A stretch of 64,000 nt of DNA from Cohaesibacter gelatinilyticus (GCF_900215605.1 NZ_OBEL01000009.1:52268-116267); one strand, 5' to 3'; positions 1 through 8,828 are shown, numbered from the stretch's first letter. Translations and numbers: made by a program. The notes: generated by a model from the letters alone, not told the origin.

Positions 1-1075
1 AATGAACGGGGTCCATGCCCACGCTTTGCACAATCGGCAACAGCAAGGGAGCAGACAAAAGCAGACCCGAAATATCGTCCATCAGCATGCCAATCAGGAT
101 CATCACCAGATTGACCATCAGCAAAACAATGATCGGATTGTCCGAGACCGAATAGATCAGTTCCTTCGCGATAGCCGGAATATTCTCAAAGACCAAAAAC
201 TGGGAAACGATCAGCACGATGAGAACCATCATCATCACCACGCCAATGGTGGTGCCTGCATAGCGAAGCGTGGGAAAGAAATTCTCCCGGGTCAACCCCT
301 TATAAACAAAGAAGCCAATTGGAATGGCATAAACCACAGCAACACCGGCGGCCTCGGTTGGAGTCATGACGCCCCCATAAATTCCACCCAAAATGATCAC
401 CGGCATCAGCAAGGCGGGCATGGCCTTGATGCCACGCTTGCGCAACTCAAACCTGAAACTTCCCTCATGGCGGTCGGTTTTCAGATCTTTCACATTGCGC
501 AGCATGACAAAGTTCACGATACAAAGCAGCAAGATGAGGATAAGCCCTGGCACAACGGTCGCCAAAAAACACTTCAAAACGGACTGCTGTGTGACCCAGG
601 CATAAAGAATTTGCGAAGAGCTTGGTGGGATCAGCAACCCCAAAGGGCTGGCGCTGACGATCAAGGCAGCTGCCAGACCATCTGGATAGTTGGCCTTGCG
701 CAAATGCGGCATCATGATCGAGCCAATGCAGGTCAACGTCGCCGCAGCCGAGCCGGAAATCGCCCCGAAAATACCGCTGGCAACGACGGAAGCTGCGCTC
801 AACCCACCACGGATGTGGCCGACCATCAATTCCGCCAGGGCAACCAATGGTGCAGCAATCCGGCCCCGCTCCATGATGGCACCTGCCAGAATGAAAAGCG
901 GGATCGCCAGTAGAACAAGTGAGCTGATTTTCCAATGTCCGGTCGGCATGAAGCCACTGACATCATGGCCGCCAAAGAAGGCGATGAACATCAAAACCGC
1001 ACCAAAGGCCATCGGAACACTGACGCCAATGATCAGCATGACGCAGATCAGGATAAGACTTCCCAAAATAATCAT
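1..1075 (-). CDS. dctM: TRAP transporter large permease DctM (first system), 3' end beyond window
   Basis: This is the large membrane subunit of a tripartite ATP-independent periplasmic transporter, which couples solute uptake to an ion gradient. The 358 codons present give a very hydrophobic protein typical of DctM (usual length about 430). Visible family motifs include GSAAATLTCIGS, SPLGLLIPPS and MTPTEAAGVAVVYAIP. The ATG at 1075 follows GAGGA by nine bases and starts 12 bases after the dctQ stop, so the genes are co-transcribed in the order dctP-dctQ-dctM. It is closely similar in motif content to the second DctM at 5772-7061. The C-terminus lies outside the window, so nothing can be said about it. 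The transported solute cannot be read from this subunit. Confidence 0.93.
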   Translation of the reverse strand, partial: MIILGSLILICVMLIIGVSVPMAFGAVLMFIAFFGGHDVSGFMPTGHWKISSLVLLAIPLFILAGAIMERGRIAAPLVALAELMVGHIRGGLSAASVVASGIFGAISGSAAATLTCIGSIMMPHLRKANYPDGLAAALIVSASPLGLLIPPSSSQILYAWVTQQSVLKCFLATVVPGLILILLLCIVNFVMLRNVKDLKTDRHEGSFRFELRKRGIKAMPALLMPVIILGGIYGGVMTPTEAAGVAVVYAIPIGFFVYKGLTRENFFPTLRYAGTTIGVVMMMVLIVLIVSQFLVFENIPAIAKELIYSVSDNPIIVLLMVNLVMILIGMLMDDISGLLLSAPLLLPIVQSVGMDPVH

Positions 1076-1087
1076 CTGACGGGATCC

Positions 1088-1636
1088 TCAAGAATTGGAT
1101 GCAGATTTGCTATCGAGCGTTGGTTTGCACCTGAACAGAACAATCAAATGCAGCAGGCTGTAGAACGCCATCAGGCCAAAACCAACCAGCATGGCAAGAC
1201 GGGGTACAAAGAAAGGAATACGAAGAGCAATCGTCGTCCGCCAGCGTGGATAGCTCTCAATCTCGTCAATCAGCATCAGGGTCGACCAATAGACCAGGGC
1301 CAACGCCACGATCAGTTCAATGGATCCAACAATAATGGAACGCAGATGTGCCATGTGCGGATCCTTGATGACATAGGTCAGCAAATCCGCATTCACATGC
1401 GTCCCATCATGGGTCCCCATCGCGCTACCGGCAAAATAGAGCCAGAAACAGATGATCAGCAGCCATTCTTCATAGGCAAACAAATCCGCCCCAAAACCAT
1501 AGCGAAAAACCACGACGAAGAAGAAAGTCCCGGCCATGATCAGGCAGCCAATGACCAGCATCCATGATTTGATGACAATCAATCGGTCGATGAAGCGGGC
1601 CATACCCGGAGAGAAATGCTGGGAGAGATTGGTCAT
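1088..1636 (-). CDS. dctQ: TRAP transporter small permease DctQ (first system)
   Basis: This 182-residue protein is the small membrane subunit that joins the binding protein to DctM. Four hydrophobic segments are visible, at about residues 22-44, 56-76, 98-120 and 140-165, with the family-typical sequence EEWLLIICFWLYFAGSA near residue 57. Length and layout match DctQ. It sits between dctP (86 bases upstream) and dctM (12 bases downstream). It shares the EEWLL..FWLYF signature with the second DctQ at 7052-7627, which supports duplication of the whole system. Substrate specificity lies in DctP, not here. Confidence 0.92.
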   Translation of the reverse strand: MTNLSQHFSPGMARFIDRLIVIKSWMLVIGCLIMAGTFFFVVVFRYGFGADLFAYEEWLLIICFWLYFAGSAMGTHDGTHVNADLLTYVIKDPHMAHLRSIIVGSIELIVALALVYWSTLMLIDEIESYPRWRTTIALRIPFFVPRLAMLVGFGLMAFYSLLHLIVLFRCKPTLDSKSASNS

Positions 1637-1722
1637 GACAGCCCTCTAACCTCTATATGCAAGATGAACAGGACAGGCAACCACGATAGACCGCCTATCC
1701 TCTTGCTGATTTTCGGTAAGGA

Positions 1723-2718
1723 CTATTTGGCAGCCATCAGCTTGTCGATCACATCCTGACCAACGATTTCGGCAATCTGCGGCCAAACATCAGCCCGAAC
1801 TTTCTTGGCGATGGTAGCACGATCTGCATCAGAAACCTCTACGACCTGATAGCCACTTTCGCTCAGTTTCTTGACATATTCAGCCTCATTGTTGCGGCCC
1901 CAGGCTGCATAGTCTTTTGCAGCTTTGTCGAACGCCGCCTGAACCGCTTTCTGCTGCGCTTCATTCATCTTGCCCCAGCTTTTCTTGGAAGCATAATAAG
2001 TGGTGTTCTCGACCACCGCATTATAGGGAATGAAGGCCTTGCCAACGCCGGACGTTGCAAAAGCACTGTACGCCAACTGAGCGGTACAGCAAATGGCACC
2101 ATCAACGGTGCCAGACTGAATGGCCGGGAAGACTTCGCCCCAGTTCATGGTGGTGGATTTGAAGCCCATGGCATTGACGGTGGATTTGATCACCTGAGAG
2201 CTCCAGACACGAATATTCATGTCTTTGCTATCAGTGTTGGTCGCATTGGCTGGTACGCCTTTGGCGACAACCCCGATGAAGCCTTCCGGCGCATTGGCCA
2301 GCAATTTGAGGCCCAAGCCATCCAGACGCTCGGCAAAGATAGTGTTGAACGGGCTGTCTTTTTTCAGATAGGTCTTTTCCGCATCATCCCAGCTCGAGAC
2401 CAGATATGGCAGGGAATTGATTTCCAGAACCGGGTCATTGTGGGCGTAAACAACAGAGTGAACCAGATCCACGTTGCCGCGAGACGCCGCTTCGAACAAT
2501 TCCTCACCAGAGCCAAGCTGGCCGGCCGGGAAGAGATTGACTGTCACATCCACATTGGCCGCTTCAATATCCTTCTTGATCTGATCCAGCAATGTATTGC
2601 CGAAATGCTCGACCGGAACCACACCAGCCAGTTTCAAGGTGATGTTGTCTGCAGCAGCAGAACCGGCAAGACAGACACCCAATGCAGTCGCAGCCAGCAA
2701 TTTCGTAAGATTGGTCAT
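1723..2718 (-). CDS. dctP: TRAP transporter solute-binding protein DctP (first system)
   Basis: This is the periplasmic extracytoplasmic solute receptor (331 residues) that delivers a solute to DctQM. The N-terminus is a signal peptide (basic TNLTK, hydrophobic core, cleavage near SAAA-DN at about residue 23). Family marks are KLAGVVPVEHFGN, FPAGQLGSGEELFEA and the substrate-site region WSSQVIKST...MNWGEVFPAIQSGTVDG. The adjacent cysteines in GAICCTAQLAY are shared with the paralogue at 7699-8691. Such receptors usually bind a carboxylate through a conserved arginine (here probably that of RVWSSQ), so an organic acid is likely, but the ligand cannot be named. GGAGGAAACTT directly precedes the ATG at 2718. 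The gene is divergent from the LysR regulator at 2884. Confidence 0.94.
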   Translation of the reverse strand: MTNLTKLLAATALGVCLAGSAAADNITLKLAGVVPVEHFGNTLLDQIKKDIEAANVDVTVNLFPAGQLGSGEELFEAASRGNVDLVHSVVYAHNDPVLEINSLPYLVSSWDDAEKTYLKKDSPFNTIFAERLDGLGLKLLANAPEGFIGVVAKGVPANATNTDSKDMNIRVWSSQVIKSTVNAMGFKSTTMNWGEVFPAIQSGTVDGAICCTAQLAYSAFATSGVGKAFIPYNAVVENTTYYASKKSWGKMNEAQQKAVQAAFDKAAKDYAAWGRNNEAEYVKKLSESGYQVVEVSDADRATIAKKVRADVWPQIAEIVGQDVIDKLMAAK

Positions 2719-2842
2719 AAGTTTCCTCCGTTGATGCGCTTTTGGTCATTTGAGAAAGGAGAAATCCGGTCTCGCCTGAAGTGACCACCTCCCTCGACTT
2801 GCGCCTTGGGGCTATTGGACCAAGACTAGACATATTACACAA

Positions 2843-2889
2843 GTTCATATAATTAATGCCGATATAAATCAGGATTATATTATATGAAC
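2843..2889. promoter_or_regulatory. 11-bp perfect inverted repeat, candidate LysR operator
   Basis: GTTCATATAAT at 2843-2853 and its exact complement ATTATATGAAC at 2879-2889 are 25 bases apart, in the spacer between dctP and the divergent LysR gene. The right arm covers the LysR start codon at 2884. Long AT-rich dyads in a divergent spacer are typical of LysR regulators that repress themselves and activate the neighbour. That this regulator binds here is inferred. Confidence 0.55.
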
Positions 2890-3843
2890 CGCACCGATCT
2901 GGAACGCTTCTGCCATAACCTGGACTGGAACCTGCTGCATACCTTTCTGGTCATTGTCGAAGAACGAGGTGTCACACGCGCTGCAAAGCGCCTGCTGGTT
3001 ACACAACCTGCTGTCACCAACGCCTTGAAAAGACTTGAAGTCCAGTTCGATTGTACCCTCATAGATCGGGGAGAAAACGACTTCACTCTGACCAAAGCCG
3101 GGCAGCTTCTTTATGAAGAATGTCAGGAGGTATATAGCGGTGTATCTCGCATGGCAGAGCTTCTGAAAGATGTGCGTGAAGAAGTCACTGGCCATGTCTC
3201 AATTGCAGCTGCAACCCATTGCAGATCCCCTGTCATTGATGTCGCACTGGCTCGTTTTCATCGCGAAAATCCCAAGGCAACGCTCTCCATTCAGGTCGTT
3301 ACCAGTGGAGATGTCGTCACCCTGGTCAAACGAAAAACCGCCTCCTGCGGCTTTGCTCTGACAACAGCAAGCGCTGCGGGTCTGGTCTCTGACGTAATTT
3401 TCCGTTCGCACTTTTCACTTTATTGCGGCAAGGAATGCGAGCTATTCGGACGCAATGACATCACCCTGGAAGAAGTCGTCGCCCAACCCTATGTCACCTA
3501 TCCGACGGATCAATCAGGATCAGAGATGGCGCGCCTGACCCGTGCGCGTCAGGAAATCAATTTCGACAAGCTGCCAGTTGGCCGCTCTTACCATCTGGAA
3601 GAGCTGGTCCGCATGGTTGAGATCGGCATAGGTATTGGCCCCTTTCCAGTCCATGTTGCTCAGCCCCTGGTTGATGAAGGGCGCCTCTGGCGCCTGCCTT
3701 GCTTTAAAGAACTTCCTGTTTTTGATGTCTCACTGGTGACCAATCCCAAGACGAGACGAAATGGAGCAGAAAGCGCCTTCATCAAGATCCTTCTCGATGA
3801 AATTGCCAGAACCCCAATGGAAGAGCGGAGCTATCTGAATTAG
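2884..3843 (+). CDS. LysR-family transcriptional regulator divergent from TRAP operon
   Basis: This 319-residue protein has a LysR helix-turn-helix at about residues 14-73 (LLHTFLVIVEERGVTRAAKRL, with TQPAVTNALKRLE as the recognition helix region) and a periplasmic-binding-like effector domain from about residue 100. The start at 2884 is supported by the short divergent spacer to dctP at 2718. By position it most likely controls the first TRAP operon in response to the imported solute or a product of it. No assimilatory enzyme gene adjoins it inside the window, so the effector is unknown. The start codon lies within one arm of an 11-bp inverted repeat, which would fit autoregulation. Confidence 0.92.
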   Translation: MNRTDLERFCHNLDWNLLHTFLVIVEERGVTRAAKRLLVTQPAVTNALKRLEVQFDCTLIDRGENDFTLTKAGQLLYEECQEVYSGVSRMAELLKDVREEVTGHVSIAAATHCRSPVIDVALARFHRENPKATLSIQVVTSGDVVTLVKRKTASCGFALTTASAAGLVSDVIFRSHFSLYCGKECELFGRNDITLEEVVAQPYVTYPTDQSGSEMARLTRARQEINFDKLPVGRSYHLEELVRMVEIGIGIGPFPVHVAQPLVDEGRLWRLPCFKELPVFDVSLVTNPKTRRNGAESAFIKILLDEIARTPMEERSYLN

Positions 3844-4052
3844 GCCGTCAGCACGATCCATTTCCAACTCGAAGAAACGAAGGATTGGTGGTTTTCATAT
3901 ATTGGACATAATGGGACAAATCAGCAAAGCCCCCGCGAGAATACAATTCTTGACTATCGGCAAAGAAAACAGGACTGGAAGTCGGCAGCATTGCAATTGT
4001 TTCGACGATGGTTCGATGAGAAATCAATTTATGTTTGTTTGGCAGCTGTTTC

Positions 4053-4670
4053 CTAATATTGAATACTCATCCATAGAGTTCGTGAATTCTGATTGGGTGT
4101 AGCGGTTTCGTGGTTTTGGAAACCTCGTTTCGCCCAAAACCTGATTGCACGAGAATTGTCTTTGTTAACTCCCACATGAAACGCAGCTGCATCTAAATCG
4201 CGGGCATTATTTTTCCATACTTCAAACAACCTATTCCCTACACCTTGGCCTTGAATTTCAGGCAAAAGATTTAAATGGAGATGTGCTGGATAAGCCTCGC
4301 ACAGATCCTTTGGAGGGATTTGGGGATTATGAATCATATAGGCTCTGCGCTGATCCGCATCCCAAGTCGAACGAGATGTTTTCGATGGTTTTGGGTATTT
4401 CCGCCTTAAAGCAGGCCACCACTGTTTTTCTTGCCTGCACGCAAACTCATACGTATCCAATGTACCCACACAAAAGCCCAAAACCTTTTCTTGATGCTCG
4501 ATCACAAATGCCAGATCGGGTTCAAGCATCAGATAAGGGCCTGAATAGATATGCCCCATCATGTCAGGATCAACATATAGAGTTTGAGCATCACCACCCA
4601 GATGTCCCGTTTTTAGTGATATTGAATATAGGCTACCAAGGTCATCATCCCGCGCTTTACGAATTTCCAT
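4053..4670 (-). CDS. GNAT-family N-acetyltransferase
   Basis: This 205-residue protein opens with the GNAT pattern EIRKARDDDLGSLYSISLKTG. It carries the acetyl-CoA pyrophosphate-binding region in LLPEIQGQGVGNRLFEVW (Q-x-x-G-x-G type) near residue 135, then NKDNSRAIRFWAKRGF, the usual C-terminal strand-helix of the fold. It probably transfers an acetyl group to a small molecule or protein amine. The substrate is not recognisable. It stands alone: about 200 bases separate it from the LysR gene on one side and the next GNAT gene on the other. It is flanked by non-coding AT-rich DNA and could be accessory. Confidence 0.85.
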   Translation of the reverse strand: MEIRKARDDDLGSLYSISLKTGHLGGDAQTLYVDPDMMGHIYSGPYLMLEPDLAFVIEHQEKVLGFCVGTLDTYEFACRQEKQWWPALRRKYPKPSKTSRSTWDADQRRAYMIHNPQIPPKDLCEAYPAHLHLNLLPEIQGQGVGNRLFEVWKNNARDLDAAAFHVGVNKDNSRAIRFWAKRGFQNHETATPNQNSRTLWMSIQY

Positions 4671-4872
4671 ATATCCAAACCAAGTCAGAAAACAATATAT
4701 TTGATAGCCAAATCTACTCTAGCTACAAGACGGCATGCAAATTGTTTGGACCGTGATTTACCACCAATCTTTGGACGTAAAACTCATCCAGATGAACTGC
4801 GACAAATCACTCGAGACGTTTGTTCCACACCACTTGGAAACGTCAATCCTCGCATGCAAGTGATCGATTCAA

Positions 4873-5505
4873 CTAGCCCTTTTGACGCGAATTTCTGAGC
4901 ATCCATTCGAAAATTCTGCGCCCAGGTAAAGGCGTGAGATCTGAGCTTCTGGTGTCTGCAACTTCGCGAAAGCCAGTTTTCTTTAACACGTTGATTGACG
5001 CCACATTATCGCTGGCCACATCTGCAAGTAACTGACGACGTTTAAAATGTTGAAGCGATGACCCTCGATATAAATTCAGCAGCTTTGTGCCGTATCCTTG
5101 GCCTTGAAAAGGTGCCCCAAGCCAATAACTCAAGCCTATGCGATCTGCGTCAATTTCATAGGAGCCGATTGATCCAATAAGTTTATCTGCGTCCAATAAC
5201 CCGACCCCAAACACACAAGGTGTTTGCTCAATCTGATTTTCAAGAGAATATTCAAATTTCTCATACAGCTCTTCGATTGAACAATCTGACAATAGTCTGA
5301 CCCCGGATCCTGGCCGGATCTCACCCTTTAGTGAACCCGATACTCTAGGATCTGACAGAAGGTGGCAGTAATCTATCTTATCATCGATACTCAACGGTTG
5401 AACAAAGATACATCCATCAGACATACGCATAGGCTTGATCCGTATATATGGGAAAACGCTCCTCTCAACGATAAGAAAGCTATCCATTCCCCTTATGATA
5501 TTCAA
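4873..5505 (-). CDS. GNAT-family acetyltransferase, RimJ/RimL-like
   Basis: This protein of up to 210 residues resembles GNAT enzymes of the RimJ/RimL or aminoglycoside type. LSYWLGAPFQGQGYGTKLLNLY near residue 150 contains the GQGYGT acetyl-CoA loop, followed by VASDNVASINVLKKTGFREV, the classic end of the domain. Start choice is uncertain: the first ATG (5505), an ATG at 5487 just behind AAGGGGA, and ATGs near 5430 are all possible. The second of two unlinked-looking GNAT genes in a row, it is separated by about 200 bases from the first. No specific substrate can be assigned. Confidence 0.82.
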   Translation of the reverse strand: MNIIRGMDSFLIVERSVFPYIRIKPMRMSDGCIFVQPLSIDDKIDYCHLLSDPRVSGSLKGEIRPGSGVRLLSDCSIEELYEKFEYSLENQIEQTPCVFGVGLLDADKLIGSIGSYEIDADRIGLSYWLGAPFQGQGYGTKLLNLYRGSSLQHFKRRQLLADVASDNVASINVLKKTGFREVADTRSSDLTPLPGRRIFEWMLRNSRQKG

Positions 5506-5687
5506 GCTAAACGAGCCCTGAAATCCTTGAATTACAGGGATATTATCTGCCCATTTGGTGGTCGTATCGAATAATCTCGCCCCTGTTCATAAGCACCTTT
5601 GATCACTTCAAAGATAGCCAACAAGATCACGGATGGATTGGATGAAGGATTCTCCAAATTCACATCCGGTATTCTTCATCTTCGATT

Positions 5688-5723
5688 ACGTCATGATAAC
5701 CTCCTTAAAAGCTATCATGACGT
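5688..5723. terminator. Strong stem-loop beyond dctM2; possible terminator
   Basis: ACGTCATGATA (5688-5698) and TATCATGACGT (5713-5723) form a perfect 11-bp stem with a 14-base loop, about 50 bases past the dctM2 stop on the minus strand. There is no clear T-run. On the minus strand the loop contains a perfect AAGGAGG ahead of ATG-ACG-TAA. Termination is the simplest reading, but a regulatory role is possible. Confidence 0.4.
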
Positions 5724-5771
5724 CAATCTCAAATGATTTGGGAACCCAGATTCTTAAAAGAGCCCCAATAC

Positions 5772-7061
5772 CTATTCGAAGAAGAAATTTGGCAGGAACA
5801 TTGGTATTTGAGGGATATATGTGATCAGCATCAATGTTGGCAACCATGCGAAGGTGATGAAGATCAATGTTGGCTTCATCATCGCTTGGACAGAAACACC
5901 GGTCACTCGTGATCCCAAAAACAAAAGAGGCGCGGTCGGAGGCGTGATATTTCCCATGCCCATATTGACGCCCAACACCGCCGCAAAATGAACCGGATCC
6001 ATTCCCGTACTGACAGCAATGGGGGTCAGCAAAGAGGCGCTTAGGACAAGTCCACTAAAATCATCCATAAGCATGCCGATTAGGATCATCACAACATTGA
6101 TCATCAATAGAACAACAACTGGATTGTCAGATACCGAATAAATCATGTTGCGGGCAATTGTAGGTACATCCTCAAAAATGAGGAACTTACTCACAATTAG
6201 CACCATGAAGATCATCACCATTACCACACCAATGGTGACACTCGACTCTTTCAAGGTTTCCCAAAAGATTTTCCAGGTCAGCCCTTTGTAAATCCAGAAA
6301 CCAACAGGGATCGAGTATATCGCAGCAACACCCGCAGCCTCGGTTGGCGTCATGACACCGCCATATATGCCGCCCAGAATAACAACCGGCATCAAAATCG
6401 CCGGCACAGCGTTAAAGGTAGATTTTCCCAATGCTACAAACGGACTTCCATCGATTTTGGTCAGCTCGATATTTTTGGCATTTCTCAGCATAACAAAGTT
6501 GACGATGATCAGGAAAATGGTGAGTAACAATCCCGCTGCCAATGCTGCCAAGAAACACTTGAGAACAGACTGCTGTGTCAGCCAGGCATAGATCAATTGT
6601 GCTCCACTTGGAGGAATGAGCAAACCAAGAGGACTGGCACAAACCAAAAGAGCAGCTGAAAACCCTTCTGGGTACCTGTTACGGCGAAGATGCGGGAACA
6701 TTATAGAGCCAATACAAGTCAGCGTAGCAGCGCCGCTGCCTGAAATAGCCCCAAACATGGCGCTAGCGAGAACGCAAGCGCCACTGAGTCCACCTTTAAT
6801 TCGCCCCAACAACAATTCGGCAATAGCAACGATGGGGCCAGCGATTTTACCCCGTTGCATAAGATCTCCTGCCACAATGAACAGCGGGATGACCAGAATG
6901 ATGATCGTGTTCATTTTCCAATGACCGGTTCCCATAAAGGCCGAGATATTGTGATCACCCAATAGCGCAATCAAAATCAACACCCCACCAAATGCCATGG
7001 GCACTGCAACGCCAGCGATCAGCAATGCGACGACAAGGAAAATTGAAAGCCCTAGCAACAT
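5772..7061 (-). CDS. dctM: TRAP transporter large permease DctM (second system)
   Basis: This complete 429-residue DctM subunit has about twelve hydrophobic segments and the family motifs GSGAATLTCIGSIMFPHLR, SPLGLLIPPSGAQ, MTPTEAAGVAAIYSIP and GMGNITPPTAPLLF. The ATG at 7061 is chosen over the upstream ATG at 7085 because GGGGGAAG lies five bases ahead of it and the protein then begins with the usual MLLGLSIFLVVALL. It overlaps the end of dctQ by 10 bases, so translation is probably coupled. It is the channel of the second, Lrp-linked TRAP system and a clear paralogue of the protein at 1-1075. Confidence 0.95.
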   Translation of the reverse strand: MLLGLSIFLVVALLIAGVAVPMAFGGVLILIALLGDHNISAFMGTGHWKMNTIIILVIPLFIVAGDLMQRGKIAGPIVAIAELLLGRIKGGLSGACVLASAMFGAISGSGAATLTCIGSIMFPHLRRNRYPEGFSAALLVCASPLGLLIPPSGAQLIYAWLTQQSVLKCFLAALAAGLLLTIFLIIVNFVMLRNAKNIELTKIDGSPFVALGKSTFNAVPAILMPVVILGGIYGGVMTPTEAAGVAAIYSIPVGFWIYKGLTWKIFWETLKESSVTIGVVMVMIFMVLIVSKFLIFEDVPTIARNMIYSVSDNPVVVLLMINVVMILIGMLMDDFSGLVLSASLLTPIAVSTGMDPVHFAAVLGVNMGMGNITPPTAPLLFLGSRVTGVSVQAMMKPTLIFITFAWLPTLMLITYIPQIPMFLPNFFFE

Positions 7062-7627
7062 TGTTCTTCCCCCATCAATTTGCACTGAACTGGGCTTGGC
7101 TCCCGGATCATTTGCGGTCCAAATCTCACAAGAACATAGACATGCAACAAACCATAGAAAGCCATGAAGAAAACCCCGAGAAAGATGCCCAGATGGGCAA
7201 CAAAGAACGGAATTTTGAGGGCAATTGTTTTCTGCCAGTACGGATATTGCGCAATGCCGCTATCCAACAAAAGATAGGTCCAATACAGCATGACAAAGCA
7301 GATCAGTGTTTCCACGACATGCAGGCATAGTCGCCTGAGCCAAATGGCGCGCGCAGATTTGAAATAGGATTCAAGAATGTCAGCCCGGATCTGGGTATCT
7401 TGATAACTTCCTACACCACAGGCCAGAAAATAGAGCCAAAATGAGATTGGTAGCAACCATTCTTCATATGCGAAGAGATCCCAATGCAGGATATATCTAA
7501 AGATAACAACCATAAGAAAGGTCAGGGGAAGAATAAGCGTCGCAATCGCACTCATTGCCAGTTTCGCGGTCACCAGTTTTCGAACCAATCTCCCAAATCT
7601 GGGCGGTAATCCATCCGCTAGTTCCAT
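7052..7627 (-). CDS. dctQ: TRAP transporter small permease DctQ (second system)
   Basis: This 191-residue small permease has four hydrophobic segments, and EEWLLPISFWLYFLACG near residue 58 is the family hallmark shared with the first DctQ. It overlaps dctM by 10 bases at its 3' end. A strong stem-loop with a T-run lies between dctP and this gene, so dctQM is probably made at a lower level than the binding protein. The substrate is unknown. Confidence 0.93.
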   Translation of the reverse strand: MELADGLPPRFGRLVRKLVTAKLAMSAIATLILPLTFLMVVIFRYILHWDLFAYEEWLLPISFWLYFLACGVGSYQDTQIRADILESYFKSARAIWLRRLCLHVVETLICFVMLYWTYLLLDSGIAQYPYWQKTIALKIPFFVAHLGIFLGVFFMAFYGLLHVYVLVRFGPQMIREPSPVQCKLMGEEQCC

Positions 7628-7646
7628 ATCAAAGCAGCCTTTCAGT

Positions 7647-7681
7647 AAAAAAACGCGCTCAGGCCTAACGACCTGAGCGCG
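7647..7681 (-). terminator. Intrinsic terminator/attenuator between dctP2 and dctQ2
   Basis: Read on the minus strand, CGCGCTCAGG, an eight-base loop and CCTGAGCGCG make a perfect 10-bp GC-rich stem followed by seven Ts. It begins 17 bases past the dctP stop and ends about 20 bases before dctQ. This is a textbook intrinsic terminator inside an operon, a common way to make excess binding protein over membrane subunits. Confidence 0.85.
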
Positions 7682-7698
7682 AATATTTGTTTGATGTT

Positions 7699-8691
7699 TT
7701 ACTTGCTCAGTCGGTCAAGAAAATCCTGACCAATGACATCTGCGACAGATGGCCAGATTTTTTCCTTTACGACAGCTTTGATTGCGGCGCGTTCCTCTGG
7801 GGTGAATGTGACAATCTCCCAGCCTTTTTCCTTGAGCTTACCCATGATCACATCGGTACGCTCCAAGGCTTCATCGGACATACGTCTTGCTGCTTTGCTT
7901 GCAGCTGTCTGAATAACTTCCTTCTGTTTCTCGGATAGTTTCGCCCATTTTCCGCCATTCATATAAATGAGCTGATTCTCGGTGAAGGCTGCATAGTCGA
8001 GATAAACGCTCCCAACATCACTGGCAGCAAAAGCAGTGTAAGCAAGTTCAGGAGTACAACAGATCGCTCCATCAATTGTGCCAGCTTGAACAGCGGGGAA
8101 AACCTCAGCCCAGTTCATGGTAGTTGTTTGATAGCCCAGAAGATCCATGGTCGATTTCGCCAACTGGGAACTCCAGACACGGAGGGTTGTTTTCTGGTTT
8201 CCAATACCACGCGGATTTGCAGGCATTTTGGTCGCAACAGCTCCAATCAGCCCTTCGACGACAGTAGACAAGTGTTTGATGCCGTGCTGCTCAAGAATCT
8301 CTGTGTAGAGCTTGTTATATTCAGCATTCGGGTTTTGGGTGATTTTGCGAATGTCGTCCGCGCCACCAACAAGAAATGGAAGACTTTGGAAATCAATACG
8401 GGGGTCAGCGACAGCATAAACACTGGCATGCACCATATCTACATTGCCAAACTTGGCATCATCCAACAATTCTTCACCAGACCCAAGCTGCCCTGCAGGG
8501 AAAAACTTAATATCAATCCCTACATTTGCCCCTTCAATTTCAGCAATCATATCTTCGAGAACACGATTGCTGGCATGCGCTTCTGGTAGGGTTCCTGCCA
8601 ATTTCAAAGTGACATCAGCAGCCACAGCAGGAACTGCCAAGGTTGCAAGCACGGTCGCACTTACGAGGGTTTTGCGAATTTTCCGAAACAT
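7699..8691 (-). CDS. dctP: TRAP transporter solute-binding protein DctP (second system)
   Basis: This is the periplasmic receptor (330 residues) of the second TRAP system. The ATG at 8691 is preferred over 8739 because GGGAGGAAATA precedes it and it opens a clean signal peptide (MFRKIRKTLVSATVLATLA, cleavage near AVAA-DV). Motifs parallel the first DctP: KLAGTLPEAHASN, FPAGQLGSGEEL, WSSQLAKST and GTIDGAICCTPELAY. The two receptors are clear paralogues but have diverged enough that they may bind different ligands. The divergent Lrp-type gene at 9339 is the probable regulator. If so, the ligand may be an amino-acid-derived acid, for example a 2-oxoacid; this is inference. Confidence 0.94.
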   Translation of the reverse strand: MFRKIRKTLVSATVLATLAVPAVAADVTLKLAGTLPEAHASNRVLEDMIAEIEGANVGIDIKFFPAGQLGSGEELLDDAKFGNVDMVHASVYAVADPRIDFQSLPFLVGGADDIRKITQNPNAEYNKLYTEILEQHGIKHLSTVVEGLIGAVATKMPANPRGIGNQKTTLRVWSSQLAKSTMDLLGYQTTTMNWAEVFPAVQAGTIDGAICCTPELAYTAFAASDVGSVYLDYAAFTENQLIYMNGGKWAKLSEKQKEVIQTAASKAARRMSDEALERTDVIMGKLKEKGWEIVTFTPEERAAIKAVVKEKIWPSVADVIGQDFLDRLSK

Positions 8692-8811
8692 TATTTCCTC
8701 CCAAATATAATGAGTTTCAGGAACAAGTTCCCTGCTCATTTATAGAATTGCCAGTTTTTGCTGCATCTGGCCGGGAGTGATTTTTATCTCTATACCTGTT
8801 TGAAAATACCC

Positions 8812-8828
8812 TTGCTTGAAACAAGCAA
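8812..8828. promoter_or_regulatory. 7-3-7 palindrome upstream of dctP2
   Basis: TTGCTTG, AAA, CAAGCAA form a perfect dyad 121 bases upstream of the dctP2 start. Its 17-base, 7-3-7 geometry is the same as the Lrp-type site at 9085, but the sequence differs. It may be a weaker site for the same regulator or a site for another factor. Confidence 0.35.

Noticed and set aside
2..913. Plus-strand frame of 303 codons rich in His and Gln
   Set aside because: It is the antisense shadow of dctM; composition is unlike a natural protein and the minus strand shows clear DctM motifs.
935..1567. Plus-strand frame of 210 codons
   Set aside because: It lies antisense to dctQ and has the same His/Gln-rich shadow composition.
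4283..4756. 157-codon plus-strand frame
   Set aside because: It is antisense to the first GNAT gene and has no domain pattern.
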